From contig JAHLTZ010000016.1 in the NCBI GenBank assembly GCA_025786725.1, forward strand, positions 310,001 to 374,000: 64,000 nucleotides of DNA, given 5' to 3'. A model generated the notes under the pieces. That model ran no database searches, had not been told where the DNA came from, and saw only the letters and a list, made by a program, of their open reading frames with translations. Of this stretch, positions 13,101 through 24,484 are shown one piece after another. Source of the DNA: Syncephalis fuscata (Eukaryota; Zoopagomycota; Zoopagomycetes; Zoopagales; Piptocephalidaceae). Positions within the stretch are counted from its first letter, which is position 1; every line of letters begins with the position of its first letter. The position numbers and the translations under genes are program-made.

Positions 13101-13719
13101 ATCCATTGATCATGTTATCTATTGTACAGCAGCAATAAACAATGTTAATAAAATTTTATTCACAGTCCCAGCAACATCCATAGCAACAAAGCCATCTCAT
13201 TGAGCAAAAGGTAGCATTATGCCCATATTGCTGGTCACGAGAACAGCGGTAACATAAACGCTGCAGTCGGAGTGTGCCATGCATTTGGCTGCCGCTTGGC
13301 CTATATTGGTATACACGCCTACGCTTGGCTAATAAGCTGCTCTATTTTTGTTTACGCAAGCTGAACAGTTCCCGGATAAATATTATGTGTCTGCTTCTAT
13401 GAAAACAATTGCTGCCAAGCAATGTCTACTTGTTTTATTATTCTAAATTCGTGATAGTATAGATCCTCGCGACAGGCTCTATCGTTTCACCGTGACTTGC
13501 GCGTCATTCTACCGCACGTCGATCTTTTATTCGGTGTAACAAATGTCGGAGTTACTTTCTTATAAAATGAACATGTTAGAAAAGCACGTTGTTTTTTCTT
13601 TGACTAACCTCGATTCATATTTCGTTTTATCAACGTATCCGTTCTACATTCATTCGTTTATTACTGTGATTGTTGTATCAAAGTATAAGAAATACTATTG
13701 AAGTTTACAAACACTATCA

Positions 13720-13795
13720 ATAGTTATTACTACTACTATCTTCATCACTACTACTACTTACTACTTACTACTACTACTACTACTACTACTACTAT
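13720..13795. repeat. ACT-type triplet repeat tract
   Basis: Irregular runs of ACT/TACT units about 0.9 kb upstream of the plus-strand zinc-finger gene at 14657. Confidence 0.75.
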
Positions 13796-14481
13796 CTTTC
13801 TATTACCGATACGATCTGTGCGGCAATAGTTTTCAACGCCAACGTAAGCTGACGCTCTTCCTTCTACCTTCCTACCTTGCTGCCTTCCTTCACCTTCCTA
13901 CCTTGCTATTTTACTACTCCTTTTCTCCGACCCTATCACCATTGTTGTGCTATTTTTGCCTACACGCCCCTTCCAATTACCGACGAAATACCTTTTGTGA
14001 ATCTATTTTTAGCTTTGTGCCCCCTATTTTTGGAACAATTCGCTCGCTGTGCGACTACATAACCACTGACTAAAGTGTGATCCACGACTCGATCAGCACC
14101 TTATAACAAATACGCACACACTTACCACTCTGTCGCAGCCTATTTGATCTATCGATCCATAGCTCTATAGCCACGACCATACTGTCGTTGTTGTATCTTT
14201 TACTCCGCTGCCATTGTTATTCACTTACGTCTCCACGTGTGTATCTTTTGATTTTGCCTGTTCGTGTAGCCGGCCTGCCATTCACAGTTTTAAATATTGT
14301 CGGCAAAGTTGTATTGCTATTACACACACTATTACCCGAGTTGGACATTGTCAAGCTTTGTCTTTTGTCACACTGTCTTTCTATTCCGTTTTGCAATCTA
14401 GCAATTTTGTAGCACTTGTTCCTTTATTGTTATCCATTATCATTCTTTATACGCCTGTTATTATCACTATTAACCAAGTCA

Positions 14482-14504
14482 CACACACACACACACACAC
14501 ACAC
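14482..14504. repeat. (CA)n tract in the leader of zinc-finger gene 4
   Basis: CA dinucleotide run about 150 bases before the ATG at 14657, in a pyrimidine- and CA-rich leader that continues to the start codon. Confidence 0.8.
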
Positions 14505-14656
14505 AATCACAATCACAAACAGTCATCACATTATCTGAATAGCTGCATAACTAGCCAGCCAACAATCCATTCACACTTCGTTGGCCATTCTTTTACCTAT
14601 TATTCTGATTTGACTACTACACACCGCCCTGAATCATCATCATTATTATCATCATC

Positions 14657-15614
14657 ATGAATAGCGAATTTTCTAACGCAATGATTCAAAAGTCGCTTGA
14701 TACGACGACAGAGTCGGTTGATTCGATACTGAACAACGTACTGTATTGGTGCGCGGTAGGCTACTTCCCCGCACAGTTAGAAGACTTGACTAATCAACCA
14801 CCTGTGGAACCCATTTCGCCAAATGGTTCGCCGCTATTGCAACAGCAGCAATTCGATGGACATGCTTATGAACATTTGCACTCACATTCACATTCGCATC
14901 CATCTTGCGAGCCAGCAGCCGTCAAACTGTCGCCAACCATGCCACCGTCGCCGCTATCGATGCCTGCTTCGCCGCTGACCATGAATACCGCTTGTATTAG
15001 CTTGCCAATGATTAAGCCAATTGCGGCAGGTGTACTGCCCAGTCCACAGTCGTCGCTATGCATGGAGCAACACTGCTACTCTATCGAACATTTGGCGCCT
15101 CAATCGCTCGAAATGCAGCCATCGCTTAGTTTCGACACGACAATCTCATCCGCATCCTCGTCTTGCGACTATGATACACCAAAATTCTCTGTACAGCATC
15201 GGTGTTTATGGGACGGATGTGGCCGCGAGTTCGACGTGCAGACGGACTTGCTTCGGCATTTGAGCGAAGATCATGTTGGTCGCAGCCTGCGCGGTAATTT
15301 GTGCCTTACTTGCCGTTGGCCCGGATGCTCACGTGTGGCAAAGAAGAGAGATCACATGGTCTCTCACCTAAAAAGCCATGTTCCCTTTTGGCCATTTACC
15401 TGCAAGGTGGGTTTATTTACTTTCTCAAAATGGCTATCTGCAATTAATTTGCCGACTTGCGGCCTTTTGGAAAATAACAATTATCATCATCAATACACAA
15501 TACTAATTTTTCTTTTTTGTTTGCTTCAAATAGTATTGCGGTAACCGGTTTAAGCACGCCACTGGATTGAATCGTCATATCAATCGTCATGAAATGCGTG
15601 GAGAAACTCAATAA
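14657..15614 (+). CDS. PacC/Rim101-type transcription factor 4 (canonical fingers, short)
   Basis: Two exons, 14657-15406 and 15534-15614, 276 residues. The first ATG sits in a run of ATC repeats. Residues about 175-260 form a canonical PacC triple finger. Finger 1 is CLWDGCGREFDVQTDLLRH. Next comes the family signature [12 protein letters not shown] joining fingers 1 and 2. Finger 2 is CRWPGC with KKRDHMVSHLKSH. Finger 3 is TCK|YCGNRFKHATGLNRH, split by the intron. The stop falls only ten residues after the last finger, so this copy lacks the long C-terminal region that carries the processing and regulatory segments in classical PacC. The N-terminal half is Ser/Pro/His-rich. If it binds PacC-type sites it might act as a constitutive form or competitor; that is inference. 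Confidence 0.88.
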
Positions 15615-18600
15615 GTGCGAGATAGAGCGCCAGGTGTACCTGCTGGTGCAAGTTATTACCGCTGTTGTTTTTACTATGACCTTGTTAGCTGTTGTCATGT
15701 TTGTAGATATGTGTAGTACTACACCAGTATTTCTGTTTTGTTTGTGTTCCCGTCGTTTGCTCGTTTGTTCTTTTTGGAGCTAATGCGCTTGTCGTCGTCC
15801 AGGTCACATCCCAAAATGGCTGTGTACTTTGGCGCGCGTGCATGTCCACTACTGCATAACCTCTCTCTCTTGTTTGTTTGCGTTTTCTAGCGCTGTCCTG
15901 TTCTTTATTCGTTCGCGTCTTATTATCTTGCCATTTCGCCACTTCGCTTTCTCTAACTTTGTTCTTTCTCGCTTTCTCTTTCTCTCTCTCTCGCCTCTTG
16001 TTCTTGTTGCTGCACTGCTATTGCCGTACTCTTACGTCCAAGACGTTTTCTAACGAACGACCATTTTTTTTCTACTACTATTGTTTTTCCGCTGGCCGGA
16101 AGTAGCAATAGTAGTACAACAACGGCCGCTTTTCGCATCGGTTATAACGATGCGCGCCCAACCTCTTTTGTGTGTGTAACTGATGACTTGTTAAGCAACA
16201 TGGCTGTTTTCACGAAAGCTAAATAGTGTGCTGGGTCATACCAGCATTTCACGAAAGTTTTGTTTCAACCATGTATTCATTTATATTGTTTTGCCGTGCT
16301 ATTTTTAATACGCGGTTTAACGGCTGTTTATTTAATTTCCTTTTTGTGACCACCAAAAAATAGCAGCAATGTATTTTTCTATTTTTTGCAAATCTGTTTA
16401 CGACAATTGCTTTTTCTTTTTTATTTCAACCAACATATGAGTACAACTATTTTTGCCTCTAAAACTACACTACTATTGATGGCAATAGCAGGTCAGACGC
16501 TTTGTCAATTTTTTTGTTTACACAATTTGTTTAAAAAAAGTATATACATTTTCAACAATTTATATTCAGTATTTTTTGTTTAAGTGAATTTATTATTTAG
16601 TTTTATAATTATTTAATAGTATATTAAATTTAAAAAAGGCACAAATTAAATCATTTTTAGTTTTATTATTATTGTTACGATGTAATATTATTGACATAAA
16701 TATACTGTCGTCTAGCTTGAGAAATGATAGATTTATAGTATAAAATCATTTGTAAATCTATTGTGGGTATGTGAATCAAGCTTCTTTAATTGTATCTATT
16801 TGGGACGATCAGCTACAAAGTAACACGGAATAGGCAGTTAATAGTACCACACGTTATTTTATAGATATTTGTCTGTTAGTTTCTGCCTAATTCAATGTGG
16901 TTAAGCTATCCCATGATATTCTTGCATTGATTCTTCCACATGCATGTGCGTGAGAGAACAAAACGAAAAAATAAACACATGCAGTAACAAAAACACAACT
17001 ATTGCGGTGCTGCAAATAGCCATTTACTTTTATGTCCGTCCACTCCGATACTGCAATTTATTTAATTATCGTCTACACTCATCTTATCCTTGCATAATGC
17101 CGACTCTATCACCTGATGGACCATTATGCTGTTGGCCTTTGCTTCATCATTATTGGCATTATTGACTAGCTATTGGCCTACTATGTGTTTTATGTGTGTA
17201 CATGTGTATGTGTGTGTACATGTGTACCATTGCGTTGCCGTGTCACTCTATCATTCCATCATTAATAGTACACGTCTACTTTGTACCTTCAACGCCCCAA
17301 AGTACAGTTTCACTTTATTGACAAAAGTTATTATTTATTTATTTAAAGACATTGTTAAAAAATCAACTAGTAGTCTACACTTTACTATTAGTAATTATTT
17401 ACTAACTATTGACGTATTTTTAAACACTACAAAATAAATCCCTAACTATCATTTTTACTCTCTACACTTTACATATCTATATATCTCGCTGTGTTGTATT
17501 ATCTGTTTCTTATTCTTGTTCTACCCCTTCGTCGGTTAGCCACCCCTTAAAAACTTTACCATTGTCTATGGCTATTGACTCCTCGCCTACTGGTCCCACC
17601 TTGCCGTCCATTCATTCACACTAGTTACTGCAATATTCGATGCACCTTGTTGCTCATTAACCATTACTGCTTCGTATGCAATATTGTAGTCATTTCGCTA
17701 TATCTATTTATCTATATCACGCAGGCAGCGTGCAGTGTGAATAGTAGAACGACAAAAAAACAATATAGATTTTATGCAGCCATCAAGGTGGATTTGGTAA
17801 ATTATTCGCTGTCGTATCACCTACACGAGTATTATCGTCATTGTTGCTATTGTTGCTGCTGCTGCTCTGTTACGGTTGCTGCCACCATCACGGTCATCGT
17901 TGCTTTACCTTTACCTTTTGCATCCTTGATATACCTGTTCCGCCTTGCACTCAAGCCAACCTTTACGAATATTCGTAAACTCTGTTGCATAATAGTTCCG
18001 ATAATCACTAACTGTAGAGAAAACACCTGTAACAATCTCTACAATCTGCTGTGGCTATTAAGCATCTATTTTCATATTATCCACGCACGTACAACACGCG
18101 TGTTATGGTCGAGCCTTTTTCCTTTCTAATCTTTATTCATATTAAGCCACATTGGTAAATAACAACGTATCGTTGGATTGATACACACGCAGGCACGCAG
18201 GCTCTTACTCGCTCGCTCATTATCATCTCCGTTCTATTCATCTCTCGTGGCCCATCTCTGCCCACGTACTACCACATCACCATCACCATCACCATCAGTA
18301 TCACCTATTTACCAATCTATAAACGCATACGTCTGGCACACGACTACCCGCACGCACATAGGCACACAACTAGTTATCGTCCACTGATCCATCAATCTGT
18401 AACTGGTTTGACTTCTCTTCTTCTTTACTTCTCTCGCTTGCTCACTTTGCTATTTGAGTATCGGTTGGCCACAGCTCGTTCGTTAGTCAGTCTACCTCAA
18501 CCTCAACCTCAACCTCTCTCTTTCGCTCTATTTTACTCACCCACTCGCTCACACTCTTCTTCTCCTTTTGCGTCGACTGTGTAAACGAGCATTACTCGCT

Positions 18601-19284
18601 TACTCATCTCTGTTATTTGTCGTTTGTTGTCGGTGGTCACCTTATTTGCTCTTGCTATCACTCGTTATTTACGCACGTTGCCACACTAAGCCACTGATCA
18701 TCATTGGCCATTTCTTTCATTACGTCCTGTATTTGGCTGGCTAGCTTATTAGATTGCTTTTTGCTTACTTGTCGGGTATCGTAGACACATATCACCAAAA
18801 ACTATCGAATATATGAAGGTGTGAAGTGCCTGCTTCATCATTCTCCGCACTTTGCTCCATTACTATATTCGTTAATAGGGCACAGCATTTTGGTCGCTTT
18901 TATCCGGCTCCGCTCTTGGAAAAACGCCACCGCTGCCGCTGAGCAATAACAACGACATACTCTCTTTACTAGGTCATCATTCTTTTGTTTTCACACATCA
19001 TTTGTTACATCCAGTGCTCGTCTCTATATACATCTTGGCCGCACTAAATAGTCGCGCCTTCTTGAACACCAACCGGTTTATTCAAGCAACAGCTAATTAT
19101 TTCTACCACCAACTACTGCGGAAAAACGCATATATATTCATATAGAATATCTGCATTCCATATATCTCGTTGCCTTTGGCCTCGTATCTATATTTGTTTG
19201 TTTGCGCGCTATCGCTTGGCCTGTGTTCTCGCCTAGTTTACTATCATCTAATTGCAATTCTGCCTGCTACAGAACTTTAGCATT
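15615..19284. other. 3.7-kb intergenic region
   Basis: Pyrimidine-rich on the plus strand, AT-rich in the middle. It should hold the promoter and a long leader of the zinc-finger gene at 19285. An open frame at 17575-18129 has no ATG and is a by-product of the pyrimidine bias. I see no other gene. Confidence 0.5.
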
Positions 19285-21950
19285 ATGGACAACACTGTTG
19301 CCGGACCAGGCATGCTGTCCTTGTCGCTTCGTCCTCTTAACGAGGATAGTCAGCAGCTGGCCTGTCGCTGGCGTGGATGCCAGGATGGAAATCGTCTATT
19401 TTGTCCACAGTCGTTGTATGACCATCTTTGTCAGGCTCATGCCAGTAGTTCCTATGCTGCATTGGGTCTAGCACAGGATTTGTCTGTCGGCAATGGTAGC
19501 GCTGTGGATGGTGATGGCAAAACAGGTGACATTGGCGAAGGTGTAGCTTGTCTATGGGAAGGTTGCCAATATCGCTGCAAGAGTAAAAAACGCCATCACA
19601 TGAACAGCCATTTGCGTAGTCATGTGCCACTGTCCCCATTTCAATGTCATGTAAGTGGTTTGAATAATGTATATTACTGAATTTTACGTTAATTTTAATT
19701 TTAATTTTAATACCAATTAATTTATTGTCTTGGGCATCAATATCATATAGATTTGTGCTGTTACATTTAAATGGAAGTCAGATCTTACTAAACATCTCCG
19801 ACGCCAGCACGATATTACTGGCCCGGCTGCCAACCAGGCCATGTCTGCCGAAGACAATGCTCTAGAGACCGGTTCAATGATGTCCGATGAAATGGACTTT
19901 GCCTCAGTGCCTAGTATGGGCATGCAAGAAGATGTACGATATGATCCGTTGTTCAGCCAACAATGTAAGCAATAGCATATTAGATAGTAATTTGAAGCTA
20001 TACTATTATTACAATTATCCATTATAATATGTATACTTACATATTATGATTATAGTGCAGGCAAATATGGCGGCTGTGGCTGCTGCGGCTGTGGCTGCCA
20101 ATAACAACAATGGTATGTCTATTAATGGACAGCATGGTAATGAGATGGATGCTGCGCAGCTACAAGCGAGCCGAGAACGTTCAATCTCGGTATTACAACA
20201 CTTTATTCAAGTTGTACGTGAAGGTCGCCTTCAGCCACATTCAAATGATCCTGGTAAGCAGTCTAATTAGCGCAATGCCTAGTTGTTATATTTCAATCAT
20301 TTATGATATCAATCATTACTTATACGCTATATGCATTTTTTAGCACTAGCAGTATGGAGCGAAGAATTATCTAAATTAGATCTTGCTACAATTAAACCAT
20401 TGTTAGCAAGTAATCCAGATGCACTTCAAATTATTGAAAGCTTTTTGGATGTAATGAATGTAGAGTCTGGTAGGTTATTATAGTGTGATTTAAATCATTA
20501 ATTTACACATAGCATGGCTGAAATGACACATGATGACGAATACTTACTAATAATACATCTACAATGTTGACAGGCCACGTTGCTGTTAAGAATGAAATGT
20601 CGACCTCGCCACAGCCTGTACCAATGATGGATAGCATGTCCTTCCTTGGACATAACAATGTTAGTCCATCTGTACCTTCTAACGACAAAAGTATTACTTC
20701 ATCACCGGCTATTATGGCTGCTGATGGCTTTAATGGTGGTGTACCTCTTACAAACCCACTAAGCTCAATGGGTGGCTTATTTGCCATGGACCAGACACAG
20801 TCGATGTACTCGGCTGGTGTTACCTACCCGGCTGTCACTGCAACAAATGACCCAGCTGGCATTGCTGCTGCTGCTGCTGTCGCTGCAATGACTAACGCTG
20901 CACATCCAGCAATTTTCTCACCACCAGCTCAACATGCGCCGTTTTCGCTGCTTCAATCGCATCAAAACTCGCAGCAAGCTACTCCATCGCCGCATATGTC
21001 GTCCATGTCGCCACCAATCGATGAAAGTCTTCTATTTGGCAGCTCGATCGATAGCTCGTCCTTTGTATACTCACCACCAGCTAAAATTGACGAGGAGCCA
21101 GTGTCATCGCCAGGAGCTCCATTGATGGATGCACAAATGGCCGCTGCATCGCAACTCGATGTTGCTCAATATAATTGGTTATTAAACCAAGAGGTAAGCT
21201 ATGTGCTCGACACTATATGAATTTATCAGCAAACAGATTTTAATCAATATACTAATTATTATTTTGCATATACAGTATCCAATGGGCATTGAGTCGGCTA
21301 TGGGCGTACAGCCAAGCGAGATCTTTGGTGCCATGTCACCTACCAACATGGTAGCTCAGCAAATGGCCAACAATCCACAAGCACATATGTTCAACTGGAC
21401 TAATCAGCTCCGGCATACGAATGGTGCCGATGAACGATCACTACGCCGAGTACAATCAACACCGATGCTTGTTGAACATGCCCAGCAACGGCCAACAATT
21501 CGATCGCCAGGCTCACCTTCAATGCTACGTCCAATGAGAAGCACAGAACTACGCGCCCGAATGGTGTCGCCGTCCCGTAGTACCGAACGCGCCACACGAC
21601 CAACACAGCACGCTACAAAGGCTAGCATGTTGCGCGCCTCACAATCAGTTGATGCGCTACGTATGCACGCGGCAGTAGCAGCCGCAGCCGCAGCCGCTAA
21701 TCCAAATCCCACTATACCCGAACATGGCAATGCACCCGACTTTAGCGCTAATCCCGCGGCAATTGGCATGGTTGGCGTTAATAATCCGGTTAATCCAGCG
21801 ATACAGATGGATAAGCGAGGCAGTGGCCGCGGTCGTCTCGACACGGTTCTTCGTCGTATGCAGCAGCTAACACTACGCAATCCTACCGGTGTCACTGGTC
21901 AAGTGAAATTTAAACGATCACTTGAACGCATTCGTTGGCAGGGCCAGTAA
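19285..21950 (+). CDS. PacC-like triple C2H2 zinc-finger protein 5 (large)
   Basis: Six exons: 19285-19650, 19751-19964, 20056-20253, 20344-20469, 20574-21193 and 21276-21950; all phases close and give 732 residues. Finger 1 is CRWRGC...H..H at about residues 29-55. Finger 2 is CLWEGCQYRCKSKKRHHMNSH. Finger 3 is CH|ICAVTFKWKSDLTKHLRRQH, split by intron 1 after Cys-His. The linker between fingers 1 and 2 is expanded to roughly 35 residues, Gly/Asp-rich, and lacks the HVGR..GNLCL signature. After the fingers come Ala runs, a weakly helical segment (exon 4, SEELSKLDLATIKPLLAS), Pro/Ser-rich stretches and a basic C-terminal segment (RRMQQLTLRNPTG, KFKRSLERIRW). A full-length transcription-factor layout; targets unknown. 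Confidence 0.85.
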
Positions 21951-24484
21951 TAACTTTTAAGGCCGCGCTTGATCTTACGGGCTTTCTTTAGCTCACTATA
22001 CCTATATTTATAGTAGTGCAATATGTGAACTAGACGATAACCAGGACTGATGATGCTTTTGTTCGATCCACACACAAACACAACCACTTACATACACATA
22101 CACACCGACACATACATATTTACATACACATAGATGGATAGATGGGGTATAAGATATGGATCAAACATCAGTAACACGGTTAACATTTAATGATATCGTA
22201 ATTAAGCGCGCGCACCTATTTAAACGTGTATGTGTACTTTTCGTGACATGTTATTGATCGTCCAATCGACGGATTTCTATACCATTTCTCTCTCACTCTC
22301 TCACTTATTATTACTATTTTTCTTTTTACCTTTTTGGCCTTTAGGCAAAGCAACGAACCCAGTGCGGCTATGCTTATGTCGAAGAGGCGAGTAAAGACGC
22401 TACGTCTCTCTTTGAGCATGTCGAATGGGGCTGTACCGATCGAAAGCATCTACGACGCATTTTATTTTTTATTAATACTAAAGAAATAACTAAAGTTAGT
22501 CCATCATATTATACGGTATAATAAATATGACGTTTACATAATAACGTTGCAAATGTAACTTTTATTAATACAAGTATCTATAATATAATTATTACTATTA
22601 TACACCATTATATACTATACTGAATACAATTTATTTATTATATGATTCAATACACTTTACTCGGTCTACTTATTGCAGCATATACATTATAGCGTCGACA
22701 CCACTTATCTTATTCTTCCCGTTGTATATTCAATATATTGTATGTCATTTTATTATATGCTAGTTACATAATATTTAGAGCTGCTATTAATTTGACTCTA
22801 TATCTATTAGTAATAAATGAAATAATATATATATAATATTGCCATAATACAAATTAAATAACTAAATAAAGCATCGCACATAGAAAGATTGTAAATAGAC
22901 TAATCATTACCAAAATAAAAGATCGTCATGCTGTTATATAGTAGCAGTGTTTTTACGCAACAGCTACTAACCAGGTGCAACAACCTTATTATGAATAAGC
23001 TTTAATAGCATATAAATGATATTATTGCTGACTCCTTAATTATATGTATAAAAATATAATGATAAAACACAATAAATAGAATAGACAGTACGAGTATAGT
23101 GCGTGTATAATATCGTTTATTGGCTATATTCTTAGCATATTTTTACTGAAAATAACAGCTATTGCATTTTATGTTGAATTATGGTCGAAGATATGCGTGG
23201 CAGTATAGACATATACGTCTATCATAGAGTGAATAACATATGGTCAAAATATCTCATTCTATATTACTAAAAATATGACGCACAAAAAATAATGATTTTT
23301 AAAGTTTTAGCCCATAGTCAAGGATCCAGTATAAATGAATGGATAAAGCTAAAGAACGTCATAGCATACGCACAGTTTACATTACATCATGTTTCCAGTA
23401 ATGATCATATTAGCATATAGTAATAGTAGCTCTGTATATTTAGATAGAAAACTTTGCATGGCACACACTATAGATAACATGCTGGTAGGTGTACAACCTT
23501 ACAATAAATGATGTGTGGACTAGCACTTACACGCATGATTATAACCGGTTGATATACCATGCATTGCTCCATTCCATTCAAAACTGATTACGTTTGGTGG
23601 AACTGTCTGCGGTGTGGCCCAATATTGGTATACTGCGCTATATACAATTCGGACTATTTACATTATTTTAAGACTGAGCAGTTGGCTACATTTGTGCTTG
23701 ATCGCAATAGTTTATTATAAAGCTACATATATTGGGCGGCCAGCAATTAACATTAGCAGCCAATTAAAAATGGTTTTTATATTGATTGTTTGTAGTGTTG
23801 TAATAAAACAAACAGCTCATTCTCTAAGCAATAGCCACTATGTCGGATTAAATGAGCATGTGAACCAACCAGCGTAGTTTCATAATCAAGGAACTACGGC
23901 CAGTCTGCGTGCGACAGTACGTACCTGTAAAAAGCACAAGTTCAATGCACTAGTGCTGCTACTGTACCGTTTTTATGTGCTGTTGGAAATACTTGCAGAT
24001 ATTAGGGATTGGGATTGTTAGTGAAAGCAACTGCAAAGATATAGCGATGCATCATCACTACTTTTGTAGAATCAATGGATTCAGTTTGCACCATATGGTT
24101 CAAATTGTGTAGCATCATTGTAAAAATTAATAGATAAATTTCTATCGCATGTGTACTGGCTAATTAATATTGCCGAGCAGATTGAAGTAAAGACTGGGCA
24201 GCATGATACCACATCGTTGATATGTTGGTATACGAATGCTTCAAATCACCATGTGGATGTGCTGTTATTGGTTTACATTGTACATCAATGTTATAGACCA
24301 TACAATACAGCATGTTGGTATCTTAGTATAATCACAAATTTAAATAGCTTATAAAATACACACAGATAGCCAGCAGTACCACTATTTTACTCTACTTTCT
24401 GCCAAATATCTACTACTACCTACTTTGCACCAAACATACTCTGTAGTTCACTCTACTTGTTTGTCTTAACAAATTAATATCATC
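21951..24484. other. AT-rich intergenic region
   Basis: About 2.5 kb, very AT-rich from 22500 onward. It contains one GC-richer exon-like island at 22345-22521 preceded by a pyrimidine tract and TTTAG (see findings), and the promoter of the micro-exon gene near its right end. No other supportable gene. Confidence 0.5.
24350..24357 (+). promoter_or_regulatory. TATA box of the secreted-peptide gene
   Basis: TATAAAAT, 128 bases before the ATG at 24485, followed by a CT/ACT-rich leader without internal ATG in the last 100 bases. One of the clearer TATA boxes I noticed in the window and consistent with strong or inducible expression. Confidence 0.6.

Larger units (their letters stand above)
9351..14656. 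other. 5.3-kb divergent intergenic region
   Basis: Lies between two divergently transcribed zinc-finger genes and should hold both promoters. AGT-type triplet repeats occur at about 10098-10167, and their complement (ACT) at about 13720-13795. Read on each gene's own sense strand, both are ACT-rich. No ORF here has a clear start, splice pattern and motif together. Two exon-like islands (about 11118-11226 minus, 12245-12463 minus) are discussed as findings. Confidence 0.5.

Noticed and set aside
17575-18129. 184-codon open frame on the plus strand
   Set aside because: No ATG at its start, Cys/Leu/Ile composition follows from the pyrimidine-rich leader DNA, and no motif is visible.
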